A stretch of 15,995 bases of DNA from Conoideocrella luteorostrata. Lineage: Eukaryota > Ascomycota > Sordariomycetes > Hypocreales > Clavicipitaceae. The notes under the pieces are model-generated. The model was not told the DNA's origin. It worked only from the letters and a program-made list of their open reading frames with translations, and searched no databases. The stretch is taken from the NCBI GenBank assembly GCA_032433595.1, contig JASWJB010000563.1:1-15995 (forward strand), read 5' to 3'. The position numbers were made by a program, and so were the translations under genes. The stretch's first letter is position 1. Each line of letters begins with the position of its first letter. Positions 1-8,795 of this stretch are shown here, piece after piece.

Positions 1-126
1 TTATACCAGTGGTGAGCGCTTCCCCACTGTCACGCAGGGCCGACTGATCTTCCGTGCCCGTGTCCTCAGCTTGGGGTGACCCACACAGCTGGCCCGTCCG
101 GCGGCCTGTTTCATGGGGTCGTAACA
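1..126 (-). mobile_element. Edge of a probable LTR retroelement (LTR 5' part, cut by the window start)
   Basis: On the minus strand a GC-rich segment opens at base 126 with TGTTACGACCCC, the TG start expected of an LTR. It ends at the window start with GGTATAA, which could be the LTR TATA box. Its composition changes abruptly at about base 127 to the AT-rich block, so 126/127 is a real junction. The five bases outside it (127-131, ATAAG on the plus strand) would be the target duplication. The rest of the element lies off the left edge, so family (Gypsy is my guess), length and second LTR cannot be seen. Seen: TG start, TATA-like end, sharp junction. Inferred: LTR identity. Confidence 0.45.
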
Positions 127-905
127 ATAAGGCAGGAATTAGATATATTATAAACTATTAGCTATAGATTAAATATAACTAGGCTAATATAAGGAAGGCT
201 AATTAATTTCCTAATATTCCCTAGGATAATATTAATACTATTTTTAAGGCGTGGCTTAATAAGTAAATATATAATATATATTAAATCGCTAATACACTTT
301 AGCTAAATATAATAGGGCTTAATTTTAAGTTATTGCCTAGTATATTTATATATATATAATATTATTTACGTAAATAGCTTTAAAATAATAATATATACTA
401 CTATACCTTTTCTAAATTTACACACTTTTAAATATATATAGGAGGCCTAAATAGCCTTTTTTTTAAGTATAGTGTTATTTATAATAATAGTTTTAAACTA
501 TCTATAGCATAGTAATACCTTCTTAACTAGGGTTTAATTTTAGTAAGAGTAGCTATAAAAGTAATAAATATACTTATAAATTTTATGCCTTTAGAATAAA
601 GTTTTTTTATTATTAGTTTTATTTATATAAAAGCATAGAATTACTTAATAGCTATTTATACTAATATATAAGCCTTTATTTTTATAAATAATTATATTCT
701 TAATTACCTAAAGGACTAAAAGTATACTTATAAAAAGCGCTAGGTAAATCTCAAGGAGAAAGATTAGCTAGAGCTTAAGGATTTATATCTTAATTTATTT
801 ATGAATACTTATAGCAGGAAGGTTTAAATAGATAGTGTAATAGCTTTAAGCAATAGGGATTTTAAATAGGATAGTGTATTATAGTTAACTGGTGATATAC
901 TATGC
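127..905. repeat. AT-rich block with strong RIP signature
   Basis: About 780 bases made almost wholly of TA-, TAA- and TTA-type words. By hand I count only about ten CA and about ten TG dinucleotides, against a great excess of TA. This is the expected end state of CpA-to-TpA mutation on both strands (RIP), known from filamentous ascomycetes. No reading frame survives. Occasional GC-richer words such as AAAGCGCTAGG near 735 suggest an old repeated element rather than simple-sequence DNA. The parent element cannot be identified by eye. Confidence 0.85.
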
Positions 906-990
906 CTTAGGACTAAGATAGAATCTGAGGTTTAAGTGGAAGGGCGGGGCACCGTATTACCTAAATAGGACAAAAACAAATTATGGGTCT

Positions 991-1063
991 GTACGCGTAC
1001 GTACTACTCAGCTGTACGTACGGTACTATTGCCAAAATACAGGACGTACGTACATACCTGTAT
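991..1063. repeat. Cluster of palindromes built on GTACGTAC
   Basis: Bases 991-1026 form a near-palindrome: GTACGCGTACGTAC is followed by a 9-base spacer and then GTACGTACGGTAC. Bases 1038-1063 form a second hairpin, with arms ATACAGG (1038-1044) and CCTGTAT (1057-1063) around a loop that itself holds GTACGTAC. The cluster lies between the RIP block and the broken end of the hAT element. It may be the terminal structure of another element or a recombination scar. Its role is unknown. Confidence 0.7.
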
Positions 1064-1070
1064 TATTGAG

Positions 1071-1913
1071 TCACATCACTAGCCCTAAGAGGACATCGCG
1101 TTTTTTGCCCAGGCTGTCCACAAAGTGGCCAACAACACCAATGTAGTGGAACCCGTTGGAAGCTGTCTAGAGATCAAAGCTAAGGTGAACGCAACTTTTT
1201 GCATCCTTGACGAGATTTGAGATGACTTGCCACCGAGATTCGAAGGCTTAATGTATCCAAGAACAAACCGTTGTGTGATGCTCTGGAAGTAGCTGACTCG
1301 CAGGCTCCCCGCCGTTTGCAATCAACCACCGCAGCCGTTCGCTTGATGCTTGTCGGAAGGTGATATCCTCGAGAATAACCCGGTCAACAAAACAACCTTT
1401 CCATGAACTTTCGTCAAAGTGTAAGGCCAGTTGAAAGCCAAGACTAGCCTGTCGCGATAAAGGTCGAAGGGAAGAGGACGCGGATTTGGCTGCTATGGTG
1501 AACGGAGTCGCCAAGCGTGGACGCCTGTCGCCAAACTCAACGATTTGGTGCTGACGGACTAGGTGCCTCGCGGCATGAGCTGTCCCAGACGAGGCGTACA
1601 ACGCCGTTGAATAGCTTCTCCTTTCGTGGCAGAGTCTGCAAAGCCAGCGGCGTGCCCCTCATGCTCTAAATTGGCGCCGTGTCGATATATCCATGATTCT
1701 TTCGTATTCGTGCCGACAACCCGTCTGTGACGCGGCCTCTTGTTGGCGCCTTCAATCTTTTACCGCAGTGCCATATGTTTCCCCAGTCGATGTCGAACTC
1801 GTATTGGGATGCATCGTCTGCTCTGACTGTGATTGCCCTGTTCGGGGTCTGAGATAGATCGAATACGATAGACTGTGGCGGGATGACACGGGGCTTGGCG
1901 TGCCGGAAGACAT
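1071..1913 (-). pseudogene. hAT transposase, N-terminal half, with BED zinc finger (broken)
   Basis: The transposase that would move the hAT element. Read on the minus strand, an N-terminal segment (FDLSQTP to DIDWG, about 1863-1780) is in one frame. A shift near 1757-1763 leads to ESWIYRHG (about 1700-1676), and a second shift near 1651-1660 leads to the BED finger. The finger has Trp at 1644-1646, a CxxC pair (1638-1640 and 1629-1631), then SGTAHAARHL and the His pair (1563-1565, 1548-1550). That frame runs on to a TAA at 1248-1250 and a TAG at 1167-1169. The TAG sits in SFDL*TASNGFHYIG, where hAT proteins have the first catalytic Asp (here 1173-1175) followed by Leu-Trp, so the Trp codon is lost. 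The last similar residues are HFVDSLGKKRDVLLGL; a TGA follows at 1071-1073. A plausible start is the ATG at 1911-1913. Both stops in the body fit RIP (CAA to TAA, TGG to TAG). The identification rests on the BED finger plus the catalytic motif in one line. It cannot make active enzyme. Confidence 0.92.
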
Positions 1914-2040
1914 AATTCAGCATCAACGTTGTATATAGACGACATTTCGCTCTGGAATAGTTTTTCGCAGACGCGCCAGTACATAAACGTGTCGGATTAC
2001 GCACATACACGTCTCAGCTGATTCAATTTCCCAAATAGGC

Positions 2041-2152
2041 AAACCCAGACCGACTCAGACCGTCCCAGGCCGACCGGCCTCTCCAGTCTGACGGTCTGAT
2101 GAGAATGCCTGGTCTGTCGGTCTGTCAGACAGTCTGTCTGTTAGCCACACTG
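2041..2152 (-). repeat. hAT terminal inverted repeat end and GGTCTG-type subterminal repeats
   Basis: This segment is packed with direct and inverted copies of CAGACCG / CGGTCTG. Examples are TCAGACCGTC (2055-2064) against GACGGTCTGA (2090-2099), the small hairpin AGGCC-GACC-GGCCT (2067-2080), and CAGACCGAC (2046-2054) against GTCGGTCTG further right. The outer end (2152 to 2144, minus) reads CAGTGTGGC. hAT transposases are known to bind short repeated motifs inside their termini, and the position between the TIR and the transposase start fits that role. Binding itself is inferred. Confidence 0.75.
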
Positions 2153-2172
2153 ACCTTAACCATTATTTATCG

Positions 2173-3185
2173 TCACACGGCGATATCGCCCTGTACCTCA
2201 CGAAACTTGAAGCCACGAGTCAAGAAGGCGTGACAGAACAGTCGGCCAAGGTAAGCGCAATTGGGCCATTTTTGAATCCCAGTGATCGAGTGTAGCTTAT
2301 ATATGTTGCAAACTCTCCAGGAAGTCCCTCACAAAGCCCTGTCACTGACATGTTCAGCTTTTTCTGCGTGATTAATTCATTCTTCTCCTCGTCCGTCACG
2401 ACTTTGAAACCTTGCCATGGCAATGAGCGCCGCACAAAATAGAGCAACATGTATCCTTAAGACTCTAGGTCATCGCCCAGAGACTGTTCTATTACACAGT
2501 CAGCGAGTATAGTGACTGAGATTCGAGAAAGCATACCTCGTCCATTGTGATTGTTCAGACTCGCGTATCGCCTAGTGCCACCAAAGAGCCGGCCCTGCAG
2601 AGTCTGAAAACGCTCGACATTGCAAAACTCTTTGGCGAAACCGAAATCAATGATATATAATATGTTTCCTTTGGTCCCGGTCCCCATAAGAAAATTGTCC
2701 GGCTTGATATCACGATGTAAGAACCTGCGGTTGTGAATGTATTGGATTCGAGAAAGAGCCAGGTCGGCTATCGGGAGGACTGTTTTAATCGAGAATCCCC
2801 GGTCGTAGTAGCTGAAGAGATCCTCAAGGGATGGCACGAGGAGGTTATAGACCAAAGCGTAGTAGTCTCATTCTTGCCCAAACCACGGGACTTGCGGTAT
2901 TTCAATGCCCCCGGAGAGCACCCTATACGTCTCTGCCTCAGCCCTCAAGATTTCGGCGTTATCGTTGACATGAATGAATTTGATAGCAATTTCATTGTTC
3001 GACTTTGCGTCAGTTACTAGCCAGGCTAGAAATCGTGTGAAGCGGCATAGACGAGACCAAACCCCCCTTCACCAATTTTATAGTCGATGAGATATTGTTC
3101 ATCAATAAAACTTCCCTATCAGATGTCACAAATTAAGGAGCGAGCCAAGAAACATTCCTAGTTAGGAGAAGTTTCTTACCTTCAT
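2173..3185 (-). pseudogene. Casein kinase 1 (CK1) family protein kinase, broken
   Basis: A nearly full-length relic of a CK1-type Ser/Thr kinase. I place the start at the ATG at 3185, which gives Met-Lys before a 64-bp intron (3116-3179, GTAAGA...TAG) that rejoins in phase. Next come the ATP loop KIGEGGFG (about 3070), the beta-3 lysine in IAIK (2979-2981), SLEDLF, the catalytic loop HRDIKPDN (about 2717-2694), DFG (2648-2640) and RYASLNNH. The SLN in that last stretch matches the SIN signature that sets CK1 apart from kinases with APE. A 48-bp intron (2489-2536, GTATGC...TAG) splits the GREQS region. SLPWQG and the last helices follow, ending at the TGA at 2173-2175. Four lesions break it: a 1-base shift near 3030-3032, a TGA in place of the usual Cys of GQEC (2868-2870), a TAA in place of Leu in DLESL (2457-2459), and a shift in a 5-T run (2269-2273). 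Catalytic motifs are intact, so loss looks fairly recent. These lesions are not CpA-to-TpA changes. Confidence 0.95.
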
Positions 3186-5450
3186 TTTTTTGCATCACTC
3201 TCCATAATGGCGGTTGGATAGCACGAGAAAAGGTGCCAGACCTGTTAGTTTCTGTTGGTGGGGAATGGTCACGGGCCGCAAAGCTGGCAGCCAGATCCTC
3301 ATCTACTGATGTGAATTGCACTCCTTTCCACGCATGTCAGGCTTGTCATCAAACTATTCTCAAACCAGGCAATGCCCACTCTGATGCACCACAGCCCAAC
3401 CCTCAAAGCAACACAATGGGCGGCGAACGATCAGGTGGTTATGAGCACTTTTATCCCGACCCACAAACGGTCAAACCCGCGTTCCTGTTCACCCTATCAT
3501 TTCCTCCTTCTACGCGCCAGGACTCTTTGCAAAGGTCGCTGCTATTCACACCGACTCACTATAACCAAATGCCTTCATCTTCCAGTTTTGCACGAGACTC
3601 CGTATCCATTTTGTAAAATGGCAAAAGACGGACCGCAGACGATCGTAAACAAGAGAGTCTCGTGGCGAAGAGGATCAAGGCGAACTCGGCGGTGCGGATA
3701 GCCTCAAGTTTTCCCCCAAAATTCTGGGACAACTTATCTAAGGTTCGGCTTATGTCTCGTGCCCTGCGCGGAAAAGACCGGCAAGACGGTGTAAGCCCCC
3801 CCTGTGACAGCCTTAGCAGCTCCCGTTCGCGTAATGCCGACATCTCTCCATCGATTTGCAAGACGCGGCGGTCCAGATCTTTGCCATCTACGAGGCATGT
3901 TCCCCGTATGTGGTGAACGTCTACTTGTGCCTGATTAGCGTCCAGAGCCAATTGACGCCGCAGGAATGAGTTCCAATCATTCCTTCGTATCTTCGAGCCG
4001 AAGGACATAGTCCACAAAGGCGACAAGCGTTTCCTCCAAAGCCAAACGATCCTCCGCTTATGATAGGGATTTTGAGCAGAATCTTGTGGGCTACGGTGTA
4101 TACCCTGAAGTATTCGAACACACTGATGACCGTGTGACGCCTGGCCCTAATAACCTAGGCTATGTTATCGAAGGGCCGTCCGATCCTCGGGCATCACCTT
4201 GTGCTGTAAGGCGAGGAAAATTGGACAATGTGGTGAAGACAGGGCCATAGTGTGGTAGCTGCCCCGCCTTCAGCGAGTCTCCGGCTTGGGGTTGATACTT
4301 CAGTGTCAGTTGGGAGCCAACTCTACGCCAAGTCAAGGACGTAAGACCACGTTGCTTTACACTAAGACCGTTTCGTTTCCGTAAGCAGATTGAGATTGAT
4401 CGAATTTACTCAGAGAAAAGTGAGCAGCAATGCTGCTTTTGTGGAAGCAAAGCTACAACAACAGCGATGAGGCTAGTCGAGCTCCACGATGTCTCAAGGT
4501 AGTCGCACTCACATTTTGTTGAGATTCTCGCAGACTAGTACGCGAGCAAACCTATTTGCGAAGTAGCACATACTCGCGGCGTGGTCTACATTCGCTCCAA
4601 GACTGCAATCCTGCTCTTATCCGCCCCTGCTACCATGTGTCTGACTGGGTTCCTGCTCTCGCCTTCGTAGGAGGCGAGATATACTGTGCCGGGCTGGGTT
4701 GCTGAGAGGCACTGCTGCGAGGAGCCAGATTCTGACGCATCATTTTGCGCCAATCATATCACATGCACGCGCAGACAGATTGTCATGTGTTGTCGTTCTG
4801 GGCAGATATTGGTAAGTTGAAGGATGTTTGTCATTGCCAATCTGACAACAAATGGGCGTTGGCAAAAGTCAGCCCCGCATGCGCCGGCGCGGTCAATTTC
4901 ACGGCACCATTTTCCCCTCTTGCCCTGCCTGCTAATCGCGTCACTTGCTGATCTATCCGCTGTAGTTACTGTTTAACGTACAATAGTGGCATTATGATGT
5001 CAGCTATCCTGTCGATGCGTCCTGTCATCAGTCACTGCCAGAGAGGAGAGGGGTGATAGCGCCTTCAACTTCACACTAGGTAAAGTCTACTAGCCATTGA
5101 CCACAATCGAGAACAGCCCTTAACGTAACGTGATTTATATCAGGCTACGTGGCAAAGGCGTTACAGGACAGTGCCACCCGCTTGCCTTCCCCCCTTGCGA
5201 ATCAGTCACCCATTAGTTAACGTCGCCGGCTTGTCTCGGCCTCGGGCGGATCAACTTCATTGTTATTTCGTCGTTACTACACCCAGATACATCGCCCGAT
5301 CAATACGTCTTCAAAGTAAGAGACTATCAGGCGAAGGTTTCGCTCTCATGCAATGCTATTAGCGGGATCATCCGTGGGACCCAGAGCCAAAACAGAGAAG
5401 CCTGCGCACGGAAGGCGGAAGTCATGGATTTAACAGGTGTACTGGGATCA
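3186..5450. other. No recognisable gene; one unassigned open frame
   Basis: I recognise no family here. The longest open frame is on the minus strand, about 3559-4026, 155 codons without an ATG start. It has a Leu/Arg/Glu-rich stretch (around LRERELLRLS) and ends in MDTESRAKLEDEGIWL. A neighbouring minus frame around 3980-4050 reads LEETLVAFVDYVLRLED, which also looks protein-like, so this may be a gene worn down by frameshifts. A run of seven G on the plus-strand complement near 3800 would favour slippage. Bases 4130-5450 have only short frames on both strands and no repeat that I could find. Confidence 0.3.
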
Positions 5451-5777
5451 CTACTGGCGACTTAACGACACCCAATTCTGAACATCAAAAACCTTGGGCC
5501 ACTGCAACGCTGTGATACCTCTTGCGCACCAGCCGCGGGCTAACCCTTTCCCATAATTTAACTGACCATGAAACCTGCACCAGCACGGAGGGTTACTTTG
5601 CGGGATATTAAGGGTATTATCCCAAGTTATAAAGCGGAATTTGTGGCTGAAATCACAATAGCAGTAGGGCCGATTGGCATTACCTTTTAGGTTTGCGTCA
5701 CCGGCGATCTTTCTACTGGTCGTATTGTTGCAGAATGAACAAAATGGAAGTACACCAAGGGGGAACTCTCGATTCAT
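5451..5777 (-). CDS. Small GRF-type zinc-finger protein, one zinc ligand missing
   Basis: An intronless frame of 108 codons. The only in-frame ATG before the domain is at 5775-5777 (MNREFPLG); the frame is open further upstream but lacks an ATG. The zinc finger reads PFCSFC (CxxC), then a basic stretch with GNANRPYCYC, then KFRFITWDN, then NPPCWC. GRF fingers have CxxC, GRxFYxC and CGxFxW; small fungal proteins of this type bind nucleic acid or occur as short single-domain proteins. Here the Cys expected before RFITW is a Phe (TTC, one base from TGC), so the zinc site is incomplete. The roughly 40 C-terminal residues after CWCRF match nothing I know and could be read-through of a lost splice site. 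It stands alone, with no operon and no related neighbour. It may be a dying gene. The family call is moderately sure and the function unknown. Confidence 0.55.
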   Translation of the reverse strand: MNREFPLGVLPFCSFCNNTTSRKIAGDANLKGNANRPYCYCDFSHKFRFITWDNTLNIPQSNPPCWCRFHGQLNYGKGLARGWCARGITALQWPKVFDVQNWVSLSRQ

Positions 5778-5889
5778 TTTCGAAGGGATCGAGGGCGGGG
5801 TGACAAACAGCTGGTGTGGCTGTATTTGTGGGTTGCACAGGGTGTGCAACAGGTGATCTAGATCGACTGCTTCAAAATAGAATATATTC

Positions 5890-5985
5890 AATAAGTCAAG
5901 TAGGTTATCTAAGAGAAGAAGAATAAGTCAAGCTATGATGCCTATGATACCCGTATAAATAGGGTGGCCGAAAGGTGACCACGTG
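5890..5985 (+). promoter_or_regulatory. Possible promoter patch: TATA-like box, CACGTG and a short direct repeat
   Basis: AATAAGTCAAG occurs twice (5890-5900 and 5922-5932). It is followed by GTATAAATAG (5953-5962) and CACGTG (5980-5985), the latter within GTGACCACGTGAC. A further TATATATA lies near 6098, and a short open frame starts at an ATG at 6124 (74 codons, no recognised family). These look like promoter words, but no supported gene follows, so the call is tentative. Confidence 0.2.
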
Positions 5986-6646
5986 ACGATATCCGTGCTC
6001 TTATTGTGTGCTTGGCGGCGATATTCCAACAGTATTGGATTGCGTAGCGATTTGGGGACGAATCTGATTTCAATAAGATTCAATACGTAGGAGCGTGCGT
6101 ATATATACCTTTATGTATCTGAAATGAGAGCAGGACTCTTGGCATATTACCGCTGCAAACCTAGAGTAAATACAAAATGCTTCATTAGCTTATACGCCTT
6201 ATCAATGAAGCAAAGGCGGCACGAGGCTGGTAAGGGCGGGTCTAGAGCAATCAGCCTCCTCACGGCCATATTACTCAGACTGGCAAATCGCTGCCTCGAG
6301 ATTTCTTTTAAGAGGTTACAAGACGACCAATATGGGAACAAGACTTAGACTGGCTATCTTGACGAAGCCAGGTTTTGTGCATTTGGCTGTCTGACGACTA
6401 ACGTTATGCATCAGAGCACGATGACCGCCTAAAGCAGCACGGGGATGTGATGAGAGAGAGGTCAAGCAGGCAAACATGGAAAGCCCACCTGCCACTTTTT
6501 GATTGGGGGCTTCGAACTCATTTGCTGCTATATGGACGAGGTGAGAGTCAGCACGTGTTGCCCGACTGGCCCAGGAATAAGTTGTCAATCTGCCTTACTG
6601 CGTACGGCATTGAAAACGGCCAATGTGCGCTGCACTAACTAGTCAT

Positions 6647-6674
6647 ATCTAGATGAAATGATCTAGATGAAATA
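6647..6674. repeat. Two-copy tandem repeat, 14-bp unit
   Basis: ATCTAGATGAAATG at 6647-6660 is followed directly by ATCTAGATGAAATA at 6661-6674. Thirteen of fourteen bases agree. No function is apparent. Confidence 0.8.
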
Positions 6675-7352
6675 ACTTCGGACTGAGACATTTTAGACCT
6701 GTTGCTCTGTGCATAGCGGACGAGAGCCCCAGTGTGGTTTGGTCCAACAGCGGCGGGGTCACATACCGTAAAAAAATCCAGACACTGTGCGGGTAGAAAA
6801 CCTACATTAATACTGCAGAATGGGCTTTCCATGCTAAACTTAGAGTACAGCTGGCTGGCAAACAGATTGAGCCGCTGTCTAAAGTGGCAGGTAAGTATAC
6901 AGCCATTATTACAATTCGCAAGAAGCGTTTCGTGATTAACAAACTTCTTTAATGATGCTGTGAATTGTTGTACCTATCCCGGCATACTTTCTGCCACGTC
7001 TGAGTGACCAAAAGACACAATCCTCGTCCGCTGTATTGTGTAGCTGCTATTCACAGTATTCGGCAATGAATGCTGCATGGGCCGCTAGCGCTGCCTTACG
7101 ATTTTAACACCGTAATCGATGTCGCTACTTGGTATGGGTTGAAACCTTGAATTTAGGCTCTTGAACTAGGAGATATGAATATCAGTTTTTTTTTCCTATA
7201 AGTAGACAGTGTTTCTTGTCTTAATTCATCTGTCATAACTTTGTGAGGCTTTACAGATTAAAGAGCTGTGTGTATTGCTAACAGGGCATGCATGTCCTGC
7301 TTTGAGTCTCCGTGGCTTTGCTGGCAGTGTACTAGGCGTTGTGTCACAGGAA

Positions 7353-7409
7353 ATGCACGATGTTGCCGGAAACGTACGATATTACTAGAAGCGTACGATA
7401 TTGTCGGAA
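7353..7409. repeat. Three-copy tandem repeat, 19-bp unit containing CGTACGATATT
   Basis: Three adjoining 19-base units start at 7353, 7372 and 7391. The second is ACGTACGATATTACTAGAA and the third GCGTACGATATTGTCGGAA. The first is more diverged, with CACGATGTT in place of TACGATATT. All end in GAA. The CGTACG core recalls the palindromes at 991-1063. Confidence 0.75.
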
Positions 7410-8103
7410 GCAATAGAATAAAAATGAATCTGGAAGAAGCATCCTAAAGAGATAAATAGCAGTCGAATTCCCCCTTCAATTAGATAGAAATCAAGGACAA
7501 TTCCACTTATCAGATATTCATAGCTGTTCACGTGTGACACTGTGGTTGTTGACAGCCTCAGCTAACGCCGATGTGCCGCTATTACGGTCACTAACTAGAC
7601 ATCAACTACTGCGCAATGGTATTCGTGATGTCATCTGCGTTGCGTATGAACCTCGAATGGAACAATTCGATTTCATCATGGAAGGCTTTGATCATTGAAT
7701 AGCGAGCTCTGATCTCAAGAGCTGATTCGCTTTTGCTTAACTCGGCTGAATTTTAGACAAGCAGCTAATGACGCAGTTTAACAAACAAACATTCTAGTTA
7801 GCATTTATAAACCACCCTCCCAAGTTGCCTCAACAAGGTCTCGAAAATTTTGCTGCCTTGGCAACTCGCGCCCAACAGATGTTGTTTTTATGCACGAAGT
7901 AGTCGGCTGTGGCATCCCTGCTCAGCTCAATTCCTAGATCAGTGTAAGACACATCATCGGTGGGGTTTGGGAGGTCTACTTAGCTGTAGATCGGTAGGAA
8001 GAGCTGTTTGAGCCACGGTGTAGACTAAAATATTTCTGCACGGGTAGCCAGACACCCTGCATAAGGCGCTATAGGTAACGAAACATTTGTGTTCAGCCTA
8101 TAA

Positions 8104-8795
8104 CCCTACGTACTCTCAGTCTTCTTTGCATGTCTATCGCAGCAACGTGTTAGCAGTCTTTCCGCGCCATCTGATCTAAGGCACTGGTTGAGCCAGCTAG
8201 CCAACAAGCAAGTGTACAGAGCAATCGATAAATCAGTTCGCAAATTGCGAGATGCACACCGCAATCGCAAAGATAGGACTGAACTAATAAGTGAGAGGCA
8301 GATGCGGATGAGCTGGGAGAGGAAGTTGAAGGAATTAGCGAGTATAATGCGGTTGATAAATGCATTATTCAACGCGGCTCTGATGATACAGATTCCTTCC
8401 TTATTGCTGAATTGGTCAGCTGGGGCTTTTTTCGTCTGCCTTGGATAGTATCTGAGATACTACTGGGCGGACAACCCAGATCCGTCCCAAGATCATAAAA
8501 GCTCCCTAGGCATCCTTATTGCCTATATTATTGCTATGTCTCTTGGACTGTTTGCCTTCTTTGTACCAGCCTCCTTAAATACCTCGAAGCGGCGCCAATT
8601 CGACGGTTGGCATAAGCCACAGGTCCGAATGACGATATCATTCAGCCAAATGTCGAAAAAATTTTTGCTGCCTCAAATGGCGTTCCTACTTATCGTATGA
8701 AGGGAGCGGACGAGTACTACCAAATTCCTTTAATGAATCGACGGTCAGCATTGGCAAGGCGTTCACCAGCGGCAACGCAGGAGTGCAAATAGTTG
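8104..8795 (+). pseudogene. Decayed gene for an unknown membrane protein
   Basis: One plus-strand frame is open from 8104, after a TAA at 8101-8103. It runs through a single TAG (8446-8448) to a TGA at 8698-8700. It begins with SLSAPSDLRHWLSQL and a long charged amphipathic helix (about 8215-8340, rich in Arg, Lys and Glu). A hydrophobic segment follows (about 8341-8445, with LMIQIPSLLLNW), then the TAG, then YLRYYWADNPDP and a second clear membrane span (about 8506-8565, GILIAYIIAMSLGLFAFFVP). At the TGA the neighbouring frame takes over as MKGADEYYQIPLMNRRSALA up to a TAG at 8793-8795, which suggests a 1-base shift. The layout (charged helix, two spans, basic tail) is that of a small integral membrane protein or the C-terminal part of a larger one. 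I do not recognise the family. The TAG could come from CAG or TGG by C-to-T type change. No ATG start is obvious, so upstream exons may be missing. Confidence 0.4.

Larger units (their letters stand above)
1071..2152 (-). mobile_element. 5' fragment of a hAT-family DNA transposon
   Basis: The element starts at 2152 on the minus strand with CAGTGTGGC, a typical hAT terminus. It continues through subterminal repeats (2041-2143) into a transposase frame of the same orientation. Similarity stops at about 1080, just after the first catalytic motif, so the larger 3' part of the element (RNase H core, hAT dimerisation region and right TIR) is missing. The break abuts the GTACGTAC palindromes. The 8 bases outside the TIR (2153-2160, ACCTTAAC) would be the target duplication, but I see no second copy. 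The TIR lies 20 bases beyond the stop codon of the casein kinase pseudogene, so the insertion probably hit that gene's 3' flank. Confidence 0.85.
5986..8103. other. Long stretch without a supported gene
   Basis: Short open frames occur on both strands (for example 6124-6348 plus, 6316-6588 minus, 6732-6935 plus). They overlap one another, mostly lack ATG starts and show no motif. Apart from two small tandem repeats (listed separately) and a T tract near 7187, I see nothing here. No tRNA-like fold was found by eye. Confidence 0.5.

Noticed and set aside
2733..3020. Plus-strand frame of 95 codons
   Set aside because: It is antisense to the CK1 kinase segment from the lysine to the catalytic loop.
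3233..3701. Plus-strand frames of 127 and 109 codons
   Set aside because: Low-complexity Ser/Pro-rich text with no motif, overlapping each other; probably chance.
6124..6348. 74-codon plus-strand ORF downstream of TATA-like words
   Set aside because: It has an ATG and a possible promoter, but an equally long minus frame overlaps it and neither shows a motif. Too short to claim.
6507..6525. GGCTTCGAACTC, similar to a tRNA T-arm B box
   Set aside because: No matching A box, anticodon arm or acceptor stem could be folded around it.
6706..6720. 15-bp exact repeat TCTGTGCATAGCGGA, also at 9317-9331
   Set aside because: One shared 15-mer in 16 kb is near what chance allows, and the flanks do not match.
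6728..6735. CAGTGTGG, same as the first eight bases of the hAT terminus
   Set aside because: The following bases do not continue the TIR and no inverted partner is nearby.
8106..8372. Two hydrophobic minus-strand frames
   Set aside because: They are complements of the plus-strand membrane-protein frame, which is longer and carries coherent spans on both sides of one stop.
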